Shown: one piece after another, positions 1 through 11,964 of the stretch
How the letters are laid out: every line of letters begins with the position of its first letter
How positions within the stretch are numbered: position 1 is the first letter of the stretch
From: Polytrichum commune
Lineage: Eukaryota; Streptophyta; Polytrichopsida; Polytrichales; Polytrichaceae
Reading direction: 5' to 3'
NCBI GenBank assembly: GCA_950295325.1
Contig: OX485804.1
Coordinates: 26,290,001-26,354,000 of the forward strand
DNA length: 64,000 bases
The notes under the pieces: generated by a model
What the model was told of the DNA's origin: nothing
The model's input: only the letters and a program-made list of their open reading frames with translations
The model's database searches: none
Program-made: the position numbers and the translations under genes

Positions 1-8
1 GGAAAGGG

Positions 9-630
9 GTGAATCATTGGTTTTTCAACCTTGCAATTTAGCAACATTATCCAAGGGTGCTCTTTCAGATTGATTCTTCTACTACTCCCTATAACTTGAG
101 GAAAGCAGTGCCTAGTGTAAGGCATGCTATTATGTGGTGCTCTCAAGTGTGGAGAGACATGAATCCCCCAAATCATACGAAACAATTGGAGGATGTCCAA
201 GATTTTCCCTACATACTGGAGTGCCGATTTTGCCATGGATGATGAACACAAGGAATTGAGAGTGAAAGAAGCAACAAACAAATTGGCAAGTCTCATTTCC
301 TCTTTGGATCTTGGAAGTGTGCAAATGCCTATTGAAGAATATGTGCAATAGGCATGAGAGGAAATTATTGATGTAGAGTATAGCATATATGAGTTGGTGA
401 ATTTGACATGAGATAGGGAAAATCATTTGGGTTCAAATTTGCATGAAGAGCCAATGGAAGGGAATGATGTGTATGACCAACCAACACCAATAGTCAAGCT
501 TTCTCAAGCCCTTGAGTATGTCCGATTACTATCAAATTTTACAGTGGAGCATCCTTCGGAGTTTTCAGTTTCTAGATGTGATGAACATGCAATTTTTTAT
601 GGATAAATTGAACAAGATGCCAATTTCTAA
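9..630 (+). pseudogene. Decayed pogo/Tigger-like (DDE_1 type) transposase, C-terminal part
   Basis: This is a conceptual translation broken by stops and one frameshift. From base 9 it reads GVNHWFFNLAI, like the segment after the last catalytic region of pogo/Tigger/CENP-B-type transposases, then HAIMWCSQVWRDM. After a shift in the C-run at 165-169 it continues PQIIRNNWRMSKIFPTYWSA and then an acidic helical stretch (AMDDEHKELRVKEATNKLAS). In-frame stops follow near 349, 355 and 410. The order of a tryptophan-containing helix and an IRNNW motif matches the family tail. The element began upstream of the window. It is a dead copy; no TIR is visible at its 3' side. Family assignment is by motif recognition only. 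Confidence 0.5.
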
Positions 631-639
631 CATCAACAA

Positions 640-1065
640 ACATCATCAAAAGGAATTCAATTCTTACTTTCATAGTGTGCGATATGTTGAAGACATCATC
701 ATGAAACTATGTATATTTTAAGCTCCATATTGTGTGACGATGTGAGCATATTTCTCTAACAAACATGTTATTTCATCCTTGTGTATATTCATTGTGTATA
801 CAAATGACATTTAATATCGAAATAGGCCATTTTCTTGAAAAAACCTCGAAAGTATGACAGTTGAGGCCAAAATGTCATATTATGTAGAATATGACATTGG
901 GATAATACGACACTTTCTTGTGTGAATATATAATTCGGGGTCCAATCTTTTAATTTGAGCCAAAAAAAAGACTTTGAAGTCCAAAACCCCTTAATAAACC
1001 AATCTTAATTCCAAGATTTGAGTTTGCTTTTGGAAACAACAAAATATTTTGTAACCTAAAATCGG
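640..1065. other. AT-rich spacer, no recognised feature
   Basis: No open frame, RNA gene or repeat was recognised. It may be the 3' flank of the decayed transposase on its left. Confidence 0.5.
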
Positions 1066-1095
1066 TTGGAACCAAAAACATTTCCTAAACACATA

Positions 1096-1150
1096 AACTA
1101 CCTCGATGTAAACTACCTCGATGTAAACCACCTCGATGTAAACTACGTTG
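1096..1150. repeat. Short tandem repeat, 15-bp unit
   Basis: The unit AACTACCTCGATGTA is repeated about three times, followed by a diverged fourth unit. Confidence 0.8.
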
Positions 1151-1169
1151 ATTATCCCGATTGGTGTGT

Positions 1170-1339
1170 GTTACTAATCGGGGTTACGGAGTGCAATAAA
1201 ATCTTACTCACGAGTACAATTTTTTATTTACAAAATTTCAATAAATTATTTGAACATTATAAAACATAAATAACTTTTCCTGGTAAAATATTACATTCTC
1301 ATTAAATAATTATAGCATTGCGTAACTCTGAATAGTAAC
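1170..1339. mobile_element. MITE, about 170 bp, copy 1
   Basis: It is bounded by imperfect inverted ends: GTTACTAATCGGGGTTAC on the left and GTAACTCTGAATAGTAAC on the right. The same element, inverted, lies at 38505-38672 with a similar length and similar interior (a CATTCTCATTA-ATAATTATAG-type segment next to the end). There is no coding capacity. The superfamily is not clear because no target duplication was identified. Confidence 0.6.
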
Positions 1340-1349
1340 ATGCACTAAA

Positions 1350-3390
1350 CATGCACTAATCGGGATAGTGAGTCACTAATTGGGATCCAATTTTCTGCAC
1401 TTGACCAAATACCACACAATGGAAAAGAACCAAGAAAACCCAAAAAGCATGAGCAATGTTTCTTGGGTTCTTGGAAAAAGAGGTAAAGTTTGTTGGGTTT
1501 CTTTTGAAGCTTCCTTGAAGCAACTAAACCACTTCAATCCAATTTTCCGCTCTCAATTTGTCCATGATTTTGTGTAATGTGCCCGCAATCCGACCTTGTG
1601 TTGTTCCGTGTTTTGAATGACATGGTCACAACATGGTATGTTGTCACAAGTCACCTCCGTGTCACTAGAATTTAGAAGCCGTAAATTTCATAGAGGAAGT
1701 TTTGATAACTGCCCGATTTCACCAAAAGGTTGGAATATAATATGCAAGTGCACAATTCTTGCTAGTATATACGAAGTGGATCATCACTTGGGTATAAACT
1801 TAGAACACGATCTCCGGTTTTTCTACAATTTCCTAAACCCTAAACCCAAATTAAAACGCAGTTGCTTTGGAGGTGAAGGTATGCATTCATGTTGTGGGCA
1901 CTTGAGTCCAATTCCATAAACAACGTCGTCTCTTGGATTGGACTAGGACTCGTGTCATCCACTTAGCGATTGCAACTCATCGCATCTTTCATTTCAAGTT
2001 TCAAAATCAAAATTGAAATTCACTTCAAGTTATAAGCGGTCAAAGTGAAGATTTCCTTTTCCCATAAACGATCATAATGGTCTTTCTAACAATGATAAAT
2101 ATTGAACTCATGATGGTGTTTATCTTATGAGCATGTGGGTGTTCATGTTGCAGTATAAGCCTTGTCATATGCCACTCAATCTCATATTTGGGTGTGTGTT
2201 TTAAGAATGATCACATAAGATCCACATAGGTACCTAAACCTCTAAAAGTCACGGGGGAAGAGCATAAATTGAATTTATGTATTAAGGTAGATGTGCCTAA
2301 TTTGGGTACTTATGTTAATCATACACCTGTATTTGAGTGATATGTGGTTAGGTGTGGATCCCCCACTTCGTTTCAATAGATCTCGTAGTGTGGGAGGCGC
2401 AACCAGAAGGTATGTGATTGTCATAGTGTGCGGGGACAAATGACCAAAAGGTTGGCTTTGTTTGCCCGTCACATTTTCCAGCATATGAGGACACAAGTAG
2501 GACGGAGCGGCAAACATGGTCCTCCTCATCAGAAGTTATTCTAAAAAAAAATACAAATTTTAATCTTTCAACCCCTATCAAGAGGGGCTCCTCTTACCCC
2601 CCCTAGAACCAATGACTCGCCCTAGTGTGGACATGGTATTATAAGTGAGGTGGGGGGCTGTTGGGACTTGGAAGTTGTGCATGGAGGGTGCACCTTTTAT
2701 CGAAAACCAAAAGAACCATGTGCGTTCGCAACATACTCTAGAAACCTCCTATATACAAGTTTTTATTTGTAAAATCAAGCAATTCACGTGCCATTTTAAT
2801 GATAAAGATACAAGTGACACTATGTATACGTAAAGAATTTACATTCATATATAGTCATTAACATAAGTACACAAATATACTTTTGAAAAATAATGAACCC
2901 CTATCATATGTATAATGTAAATCCTTAGCATTCGTCAATAAAGTTGTTGAAGACTTTTTCATCCCCCGGATGCAACTCATAAGCATCTAAGTCTCCAATA
3001 TATGTCATAGAAGCTAATGCAATTATTGTTTCTAAATCTACCATCAAATGATCTATAAAGCTTGCAAGTCCACTTATTGTTGGTTCCGTTTTGATACCAA
3101 CATAAACCAATCTCCATGCTCTTAGAACTTGCAACCCTTGGGATCCACAACAATTGCAACCCCCTAAATGTTGATCCAAATTGTTGCACATGTTAAAGGT
3201 TTACCAATGATACGAAAACGATTGAGAGAAAACCCAGCTGGGGAATCAACACCTTTGCAATTTCGATGCCGCCCATGACCTAACGAAGGCATCAACCACC
3301 CGCAACCAACACAAAGAAGCGCCGCCCGTTCCTCTTGCAACCCTAAGCAAGAAGTGGCCTTGTTCTCAGCTCAACCACCCCTTCCGGATC
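1350..3390. other. Spacer with short unassigned frames
   Basis: Only short frames occur here. A minus-strand frame of 88 codons at 2925-3191 starts MCNNLDQHLGG and has a regular composition, but I recognise no family and see no splice partners. No RNA gene was seen. The region is probably old transposon DNA. Confidence 0.4.
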
Positions 3391-3392
3391 TC

Positions 3393-3500
3393 TCTCTCTC
3401 TCTCTCTCTCATGAATGAGATAAAGAACTGATAAAAATCATTCATCATGTTTTCATCCAATGTCCAATACAAATACAAATACAAATACAAATACATATAT
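3393..3500. repeat. Microsatellites (CT)n and (AAATAC)n
   Basis: A CT run lies at about 3391-3410 and AAATAC units at about 3466-3495. Confidence 0.85.
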
Positions 3501-3509
3501 ATTCAAATT

Positions 3510-4160
3510 AAAACCCCTGTTGTGCACTCGCGTATACTAATATGTGTTATGAAAGGTGCACCCCTGAGACATGGTGGTGTATGGCAGCAGGGAACGCGGG
3601 TTCCCTATGGGCTAAGCCGGTCATGGGAACAGATGGGGACGCTCTCAAGAGAGAATACATAATCAACATGAACGTGGTAAAAAGTGTTTGACGTGGTAAG
3701 AGGAGAACTGCACCTTCCTCGGCGAGTGGCCACTCACAGGGAGTTACCTTACCCTCCTTATCCGAGGTTGGAATAGTTTCACTGGGAGTTACGTTACCGA
3801 CCTTCCAAATTTACCCCACGGCAAGCCAGGTAACTTTGTAGGCCGAGGAGCTAATAAGGGTCCGGGGGAGCCCTAGGCTGCGGGAGGGGAGAGGGGAGAG
3901 GCCCGGAGTGGCTATGGCGGAGACTCGAAGGGGAGTGAGTTCGGAGAGACGCGACGCCCTTTTTCTCTGTTTCTGTGCTGCGTCCTAACGTGGGAGCACG
4001 CTTCTTCAGTCGTAATTACAGAAAGTAGGGACGAGTGACGGGCCTGCAAGCCTACCAATCAATGGTGGCCGGGGCCACTCTCAAAGTGCGATGATGTCCG
4101 ACCAGCAGGCGGTAGGAACACCAAAAACATGCATCAATATTAACTCCATCATCACAAGCT
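3510..4160. other. Unassigned GC-richer spacer
   Basis: Base composition rises here, with AG-rich runs around 3870-3940. No coding signal was recognised. It lies upstream of the tandem repeat at 4.3-5.6 kb. Confidence 0.35.
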
Positions 4161-4207
4161 AGGAGAGTCCGAGTCCGAGTCCGAGTATTAGTATTAGTAT
4201 TAGTATT
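4161..4207. repeat. Compound microsatellite GAGTCC / ATTAGT
   Basis: About four GAGTCC-like units run directly into about four ATTAGT-like units. Confidence 0.8.
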
Positions 4208-4329
4208 CAATTCGCGTATATTATCGCTCGCTCAGTCCCCTGTTTTGAAGCTTGTGCTATGGGTATGGGGATTGCTAGTGGCATGTGTGTGGCGCTCTCC
4301 AGGGACTCCAGATGCGTGCGTCTCCTGAG

Positions 4330-5610
4330 ATGTCAGCTTCTCGATTCGATTCAACTCGAGTCAAACCAAAGCCAGACGGTAGGAACAACATCACAACCAG
4401 AACCGCAGTGTGTACGTTCCGATTGGTCAATGGATAGGTTCCGTGTGTGTGTGTGGGGTGGGGGGGGGTGGGGGGTGGGGGGATGTGAGAGCGGTTTTTT
4501 AAAAAGTGGAAGGCGCTTGGTGAGGTCCTTGGAAGGTTGCGCAGGTCGGTGGTAAGTGGCGGAGAATTGAGAGGTGGAATGGTGCGGTAGGCACTTTTGA
4601 GATGAGAGCTTCTCCATTTGACTCAATTTAATTCAATCCCGGGCAGGCGGTAGGAGCAAATAAGAAAAAAGGAAGAAAAGGAAGGCAAAGTGTGGACAGG
4701 TATCGGTTGTGAGAAATGGATAGTAGGTTCCGCATGTGAGTGTGCCTTTCTCAGGTGGCTTTGGATGGGAGTGTTTTATTTATTTAAGACGGCTTGGTGA
4801 GGTCCTCGGAAGCTTGCACAGGTCGGTGGTAGGCGCAGAATTTAGAGGTGGTGTGGTCTATTGTGGTTGGCAGTTTGAGTTTGAGATGAGAGCGCCGTTC
4901 AATCCATCCAAGCCAATCCCGGCCGTGGTCATAGAAATATAAGAGATTCTTGATCTGATCAAATTTGAATCAATCCCGGCCAAGGGGTATGAAGAGCAAC
5001 AGAACATAAACGAAGTTGCACATGTCTCGATTGTCAATGAATAGGTAGGTTCTGTATGCGTGTGTGTGTTTGCTTCGGATGTGAGCGGTTTTGTTAAGGT
5101 TGAGTAGCTTGGCGAGGTCCTTGGAAAGTTTGGCCGGTGGTAGGTACTTTGAGAAGAGAGCGTTCTCCAATCCAATCCCGGCCGCGGGGATAGAAATAAC
5201 AAGATATTCTTGATTCAATTCAATTCAATCCCGGCCAGGCGGTAGGCGTCGCCTTGCTCCGCTTAACTGGATCCAGATCATCCACAAATCACCTAGAGTG
5301 GGGGGGCAGCTAGGCGCCAATGAATGTGTTGGACTTCCGCGCTTCCCCTTATGCGTCACCCGAAGAAAGAAAAGAGTTGGCCGGACAAAGAGAGGGAGCA
5401 ACAGAGTGCACAGGTTTCGATTGTTCAATGGATAAGTCCCGCATGTGTGTGTGTATGCCGGTCTCAGGCGGTTCCGGATGTGAGCGGTTTTATTAAGGTT
5501 AAGTAGCTTCATGAGGTACTTGGAAGGTTGCACAGGCCTGTGGTTGGCACTCTTGGGATGAGAACTCCATTGAACTCAACCCCGGCCGCGGGGATAGAAA
5601 ATAAAAACAA
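4330..5610 (+). repeat. Degenerate tandem repeat, four copies of about 280-400 bp
   Basis: The anchor GGTGAGGTCCTTGGAAGG recurs with small changes at 4519, 4796, 5111 and 5510. Each copy is followed by a GCGCAGGTCGGTGGTA-like segment and then by CAATCCCGGCC blocks near 4637, 4915, 4973, 5175, 5227 and 5580. Copies also share a stretch rich in TGTGTGTG and GTGAGCGGTTTT. The unit length varies by indels. The array ends about 700 bp upstream of the small gene at 6326, so it could supply promoter or leader sequence, but nothing shows this directly. Confidence 0.75.
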
Positions 5611-6065
5611 GCAGCAGCAGACAGCAGCGGTTGCAATGTTTACTCTATCAACAGTTTGGTCCTGCTTTTGCATGTCCGTTTGTGCGGTGGCGATTGGTAT
5701 ACCTGTGTGGTCTCGAGTGCCTCCAGATAGGATCGTTTCTTACTAGCCTGCCGGTGAATTTCGCAGTAACTTCCAAAGGCCGTTGTGGGTGCAGAATCGA
5801 GAGTGTCTTGTGTCTGGTCGCTGAAATCCTGGTTTCATGAATTGAAGAAGGAAATTGCAATATGTCGCGTTAGACAGAATCTCTTTTTCTTCCCGTTTTC
5901 GTGAATATCATTTCATAGTCCTGCGAATCTTAGATTAGTCCGGTGTAGTTCCTTGAGAATTCTCGAGCAAGGCGGTAGAAAACGTAAGAAGTTTCTTCGC
6001 TGTTGTTTAAGCGTGTCACTTGTCTTCTCCGCCTGGCAGAGTGTTGTGGTTGTCGATAGAGAATT

Positions 6066-6072
6066 ATATAGA
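6066..6072 (+). promoter_or_regulatory. Possible TATA box of the small gene
   Basis: TTATATAG lies about 260 bp before the chosen ATG at 6326. It is the best AT-rich box between the tandem repeat and the gene. The transcription start is not known. Confidence 0.3.
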
Positions 6073-6325
6073 CCTGCTTTTTTCTGACTCGCTCTTATTG
6101 GATTCCCTTTGGCGTTTCTCTGGAGCATTTGATAAATACTTTTTTTTCCATCTCCTGTAATGTGTAGCTCAGCCAGCCAAGCCTTTGAGAAGCTGTGAGA
6201 GTCTCTGACAGCTATTTCGCGAAGTCTTTATGTTTTCTTCGTTCGACTGCCCTCAGCAGCGCGCGTCCGGAGTTTTTTCGACGTCGCGTGGATTACTAAC
6301 ATCCAGTCAATCTGAAGAGACGACC

Positions 6326-7396
6326 ATGGGGTGGCTGCGAAAAGTTACGATTCCCTTCAGAAGAATTTGGAGATCGGTGTTTTCGAAGCTGCGGCCTCGC
6401 AAACTGAAGCGTGGTAAGCTCCTTTTCTGATAAAAACTATACTTCTTGATTTGTTAGTGACGTTCCTCGTAGTAGATTGTGGATAGCCACTTATGGCGGG
6501 TGTCCTTTGGATTGCCTAAACCAACGTATAAATGTCACGAGGTTGGAAGTGGGTTTAATTTGAAAAGACATTACGCCTCCGGTAACGAATATATGTTTTA
6601 GGCTTTTTGTTGTATCGGCCGGGGAAACCGGAAGAGAAAAACGAGTTCCTATGCAACCGCGGGCGTACTTATTTCATTCTTGCGGTTGAGGGATATTTGT
6701 GGTCGATTCTACGGCTAACTAGTAACAGTAACGGCAGATGCTAAAGATGACACGAGGGTGCTGGAAAATAGCTGATAATTGGTGCTGATTCGAGCATCAA
6801 GTCAATATTAACTGGTTGACTATGTCCGCCAGGAACATGCGGAATTGGTAAATAGAGCGTTACAAACATGACTATATAAAGATTAAACATTGTCGAGTCA
6901 TTCGTTTGCAAATAGTACATCAATAATGCACACGTGGAGCATCGAGATGCTGTAAAATTCTCTCATTCTCACGCATGTGAAATATTCCTTGAGGGTTGCC
7001 ACTTATAGCTAATTGCATGTTGCATAACATCGTCAATAAAGATACGAGAGGCTTTGTGTTCAATATTGACTGCAGATGGCACCTTGCGCACATCCTGAAG
7101 TTGTTCAATTAAATGAAGGGAATACATAAGGTCGGGATGTCAAGAATTACTAATATTTACAATTTGTTGGTACAACGAGTACCTTAGTCTTACTTTTGTT
7201 GAGAGCAGCAACTGGGCTAAAGTTCCTAATATGCTCATGATTTTGTCTTGCAGGGAATGGCATGGGGAAGCTGTACAATGATGTACTGTCATGCGGGTAT
7301 GAAGATGTTCGTGTGATGTGGTCTATGCTTCATGATTCTCACTACCCTTTGGACTCGCCTAAGAAGCACGGCGCATCAACAAGCTTCGCATTATGA
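6326..7396 (+). CDS. Small conserved plant-type protein, 76 aa, two exons
   Basis: Exon 1 is 6326-6413, with donor G|GTAAGC. Exon 2 is 7254-7396, with acceptor TTGCAG and stop TGA. The junction falls after the first base of a Gly codon. The N-terminus MGWLRKVTIPFRRIWRSVFS is basic and amphipathic. The second exon reads LYNDVLSCGYEDVRVMWSML and ends in a Ser/Lys-rich tail. This layout (basic head, then a Y-x-D-V-x-S-C-x-Y-E-D-V-x-x-M-W core) matches small uncharacterised proteins I recall from flowering plants; I cannot name the family or give a function. The start at 6326 sits in a good context (ACCATGGG). An upstream in-frame ATG at 6230 would add a 32-residue Ser-rich head and is less likely. 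The 840-bp intron is long for so short a gene. Confidence 0.72.
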
Positions 7397-7399
7397 AGA

Positions 7400-8780
7400 G
7401 GAGAAGAAGTGCCCAAATCTTCATAATGGACAAGACGAGACGTCCACCTGTATCATGTTGCTACCATGTCCTGCTGTGAATACATAATGGTGAATACCAG
7501 TCATGGGGAAGTGAGAAAATAGATTGGAGCTGTTCTTCTTCGTGACTGGGATTACTTACCGTTTTTTTTGCCCGGGTTCTAGGTCCTAGGAGATTTACTC
7601 CTTAACGGTAAATTTGCAGCCTGCTGCACTCACGGACTATGTAAGCTCTCGTGAAGCTTGCCTTCCCTACAGAACAGTCCTTGTAACTCAGAATATTCTG
7701 GAACCCATCATCTGTTCTGTAAGGATCCGGCTTCAACAAGTAGCTAACGCTGGGATGTTAGTGATCAGTTTTTCCAGGGGCATGCAGAATTCCCATGTAC
7801 TTTTAAAAACCATCTGTAAATTCTGAATACATGGTATCATAACCGGAAGTCCGAGAATGTAAATTACAAAAACTCGAGTTTCTTACTGGTCCATCTGTGT
7901 CTTGTTTGTGTTTGCCTTGCCTGTGTGACTCACTTTCAAAGCTGTCGAATTGTCAATCCCTTCTAATGATGGTTGATTGATATTCAAGAGAAGCATAGTC
8001 AATTGATGTGTACACTCTTTCAGATGTACTTCATGGCAGAAACATAACGACAATTAGTGGCAAGCTGTCTCTATCTTTGAAGTTTCAGTGAGCTTGACAC
8101 GCAATTCGAGTAAAAGTTGTACAGGCTGTGCATGTGGTTCATAAAAGCTACAAATCTATTTCTATCTGTGCTGTGAAGGGCAGACCTCATTGTGCTTTTT
8201 AAGAACACGAGTTTTGTGGCAAATCTGGTATCTTTTATCAGCCTCTCCTAGTGTTCTTGGTGGAAGTACAAATTTGCTTTAGCCAGTTCCTTTCTCGTGT
8301 GCAGCTTTAGATTATTGTACTTGAGAAAATGAGTTGCCATCACTGTGTCTGTTGCCAAATAGCTGAAAGTTGTACTCACCCGTGTGGCCATTCAAAAATT
8401 CGTTCGAAGGCAACTTATCCATCTTCATTCTGTATCATCTATTTCCATCTCGTGCAAGATTCTCGCCTCATTTTCCAAGGTTTGATCTCCACAGAAAAGA
8501 AGAGGATAATTAATTCATACAAGTGAGGACATGATTCAGAATGCAAAAAGATGATGATGGAGACTTGAGCATTCCAATAGCAAGAAACTGTAGTGTCATA
8601 TTGTATTTCATAGCTTGATGAGACTCTTTTTCCAAGATAAGTGGGCCTCAAACAGACAGCTAAACATAGGATATAAAGGTAGACTTTTCTCTCTGCATCC
8701 ACTTCTCATAGGATATGAAATATGTGATTGGTGCAAGATGATTAGCAAGTCCAAATTGTGCCCATAGTTATTTACCTCAT
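7400..8780 (+). other. Probable 3' UTR and spacer downstream of the small gene
   Basis: No coding frame of interest was found. The stretch just after 7396 is probably the 3' UTR. No poly(A) site could be assigned with confidence. Confidence 0.35.
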
Positions 8781-8822
8781 TATATCTATATATCTATATA
8801 TCTATATATCTATATATATATA
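8781..8822. repeat. Microsatellite (TATATC)n/(TA)n
   Basis: ATATCTATATATCT units run into a pure TA stretch. Confidence 0.9.
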
Positions 8823-8833
8823 ATTGATTACCA

Positions 8834-9760
8834 AAGTGAAGATTCATGTGTTCACTAAGTGTTCATATAGTTTCTCCCAATCATGTTGACTATTGAGTCT
8901 AGAATGGTTACCATGTTTTGAACACATGTAGTCCAATCTCCTTTGAACACATGTCTTTTTGGGGTTTGTGTTTAGATCCACACCACACCATGCACTACTG
9001 AAATATAAGGGTTGCTTCACACTATGGCCGTCCTAGTCGAGAGGCCGTGGGATTGAATGGTCAAACTTTGTTGAGAGTCTAAAGAAGTGGGCCAAAAATA
9101 GCCAATAAAATATAGGAATTGGAGCCTTCGGCCAATCATAGTGTGAAGCCTCCAAAGTCCAAACCCATACCATTTGTCCAACAAGCATTCCACTTTATTC
9201 CTTGCCCAAAACAACCCCTCCAATTTGATGGCCAAGATCTTGTCAAATTTTAATTCTTTTATGAAAAAAAAATCAATGGCCTCTCGACCATAGTTTGGGT
9301 TTCCATTCCTATCTTACCCAAACTTCCTTAGAGAGTCCTTTGCCTTGGTCAAATAGTATTGCCATGTAGGCATTTTGAAGAGCAACGGCCTTTGGACTTT
9401 GGCCTCTAGTGTGAAGGGCCAAGAGGTTGAATTCTTGGTTTCTTGCAATTTGATTGGTGGAAATCAACAGCCTCTTGACCTTCAACCATAGTGTGAAGCG
9501 GCCCTAAGTATCTAAATTACTGCTATGTTGGATTTTGGCATGTCTGTAGCTATCATCATTTTCCTTCATGGTTTTTGGAGCTCGTATTAAGTATCTTGTT
9601 CATTATTGAAGTGAAGATTCTTTTTCTTGAACCTAGAATAGTGAACAAATTTTGAGCACATAGTCCGATCTCTTCATAAACACATGATATCTTTTTGGTG
9701 TCAGCTCTTAAATTCACACCTAATCACACTCCACTCAAATATAGATTAAAGTAGAGGTGC
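8834..9760. repeat. Diverged direct repeat pair split by a MITE
   Basis: Segments at about 8834-9007 and 9606-9755 are related, offset by about 770 bp. Both contain a GAAGATTC...CTAGAAT...GAACACAT...GTCC(A/G)ATCTC block and a TAGATCCACACC-like block. The first copy ends exactly where the Harbinger-like MITE begins. Confidence 0.55.
9009..9504. mobile_element. PIF/Harbinger-like MITE, 496 bp
   Basis: The left end is GGGTTGCTTCACACTATGG and the right end is CCATAGTGTGAAGCGGCCC, which are inverted copies of each other. TAA flanks both sides (9006-9008 and 9505-9507), the TWA target duplication typical of PIF/Harbinger. There is no transposase inside. The terminal motif GGGCC(G/A)CTTCACAC recurs at 41.3, 42.96 and 55.4-55.9 kb. 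Confidence 0.6.
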
Positions 9761-9885
9761 CTATTCCCAATCAAGACCCCATCAAGAATCTATAGGGTGA
9801 CATAATTTTAATCGGGCTGGGATTGATTTTGGTAATTTCTATTTGTGGGTGGTTAGAATAAGATTCCACATTTCACAGTTCCTAA

Positions 9886-10011
9886 GGTTAGTTTCCATGT
9901 AGGCTGCTCGCCCACCATATTATAGTGGAAATGTAGATTCCACAGGGTGAAATCTACATTTCACTAATTCTAGAATCTTGTGGACAAAGTGGCCTACATG
10001 GAAATTAACCC
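9886..10011. mobile_element. Tourist-like MITE, 126 bp, copy 1
   Basis: The ends are GGTTAGTTTCCATGTAGGC and GGCCTACATGGAAATTAACC(C). TAA lies on both sides. The interior is itself palindromic (GTGGAAATGTAGATTCCAC). A second copy is at 23927-24048. Confidence 0.7.
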
Positions 10012-10555
10012 TAAGTCTCCATTCATGGTTATGGTATATAACCAGGGAATCCACAGTGCCATGACACATGTCCCCGATTTTGAGGAGGAATTCGTCTCAA
10101 GATGAGCAATTATGACAGACTCTGGACATTGGCAATATGTTCAGACCAACTTTTAGCTTCAAAATTTTCAATTGAAGGAATAAAATTGCCCAAAATTTTG
10201 CAATTCTCCTGAGGTCTATTGTCCTCCAGGGGAAAAAAATTGCACTGCCTTATACTTCTCCACATTTGGCACACAATCTCTCAAGTGAATCGGTTATGGG
10301 CACCTCTACTCTAGATGTCCAACTAGGATGAGTATCTGAATTAGGCCCACCAACCTTGGCACCACAAATCATGCACATCACGTTTTATTCCCACCTGCCC
10401 CAAAAATGCTATTGAGGGGATGGTTGAAAGAGATGCAGACAGTATTGAAAAAAATTACTCCCTTAGGTTAGAGTGTATCGACATTGTATGCGGTCGAAGT
10501 GTCTTTGGCAGCAAAATATGATTGCCCGCTTTCAAGGAAGTTCACCATCTATGCA

Positions 10556-10583
10556 TGTCATCACCATCACCATCATCATCATC
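10556..10583. repeat. Microsatellite (CAC/CAT)n
   Basis: A run of CAC and CAT triplets. Confidence 0.8.
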
Positions 10584-10764
10584 TCCACTTCCTCATTGAA
10601 ATTCTTCAGACCTCTTTGATGACTGGATTGGACATACAAAATCTAGATGGACCTGCTCATCCAAACCGAGCACCACCATCATCAATCAACACACATAAGC
10701 TGAAGGATTGATAAATCTGCATTACTTGTTCTGTAAATAAATATTGGATTAGGTTTTACTGCTA

Positions 10765-11580
10765 TAATACCTATAATAGATGCTATTGTATAGATACATA
10801 TCTAAGTCCGAAAACGTACATATCTGGAAGAAAACCATTATGGGGTATCTGCGACTTTCACTTCATAAGATATTTGCCCTTCTCATCATGTCCATCATTT
10901 GGATTTGGTAACGGGCTTATGTAAAAATTTAATCTTGTTATCAAATCTCTATAAATGCTGATATTCCAAACAGTGTTTATAAAAGGTGCACTCACCTTAA
11001 CAATAGTGGTAACAAGAGCTGCTGCATTCAACTAATATCATGACAGATTAATAAAATGTACCAAGCTATTTGTTCAAGTAACATCATGAGAAATTGATAA
11101 AAATACACCAAGCTATTTGCAACATAATATCATTGTGTATGCTCTACCAAGAGATTGAAGATATCATTCTGGGAACTCATGATAGGACTGGATCCTATTG
11201 CCAGTCCCAGCAGCTCAGATGAGGATCAATATCCTCGAAAGCATCGATGTCCAAACACTCACAGATAAAGGTAACCAGTATATTTCACAAAATCAAGAGA
11301 GATAGTTGATCCAGAGCTTTAAGAGTTACATACAAAGAGTGCACCTATTCTCAACTGTAACCTATAATAGAATCTTAAGGATAGGTACATATCCAAGTCT
11401 AAAATGTACATATCTGAAATAAATCCAGTACGGGCCATCTAATACTTCAAGAATTCAGAAACAGCAAGCTCAACTCTCAACTTCTGCATTTGGACTTGCT
11501 ATCGTGCTCATGTAGTTTTACTTTGTCACCTAATCTCTACGTATACTAAAATCCAAAAATTGGGTTTAAGCAATAAAAGA
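10765..11580. repeat. Diverged direct repeat pair of about 220 bp
   Basis: Segments near 10765-10985 and 11350-11580 share CCTATAATAG, ACATATC(T/C)AAGTC, GTACATATCTG and a later (T/C)AATCTCTA block in the same order, offset by about 590 bp. They lie 3' of the formin gene. Confidence 0.55.
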
Positions 11581-11635
11581 GAAGCAAACGGACATTCAAA
11601 TGAAAAGGAGAACATCAAATTACACATGCCATGAT

Positions 11636-11964
11636 AGAGTTATCCTCTAACTTAACATGACGGGAGTCGATTGTGTTCCATACAATACCTTCCATGTTTG
11701 CTGAGTTTGCAGTGCATGCTTGGAAGTAGTATGGAAGTTTAAAGAAAGAAAATTACATCATTGACGGTCAAACTCAATATAGCATGGCACTAAGATGGGT
11801 TTGGTACTCAATGAGCCAAAATAGGTTGCTGTTCATTCATTGTCAAACACTACTTCCAAGCACCACAAGTGGAAAGAAACCATTGATATTGCATGCAAAA
11901 GAACCAATTACAATCCATAGGGGACTGATTGCCGACGAAAAGTCCCAAGTCAAAGGATAACTCT
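11636..11964. mobile_element. MITE-like element, 329 bp, 3' of the formin gene
   Basis: The ends AGAGTTATCCTCTAACTT and AAGTCAAAGGATAACTCT are inverted copies. A related, more diverged copy occupies part of formin intron 16 at about 13140-13468. Shared inner blocks include GCATGCTTGGA(A/G)G and CAAACACTAC. Confidence 0.55.

Noticed and set aside
2925-3191. 88-codon minus-strand frame starting MCNNLDQHLGG
   Set aside because: No family recognised, no splice partners and no promoter; it stays as unassigned.
3447-3662. 71-codon frame over the AAATAC repeat
   Set aside because: It is produced by the simple repeat and has no homologous pattern.
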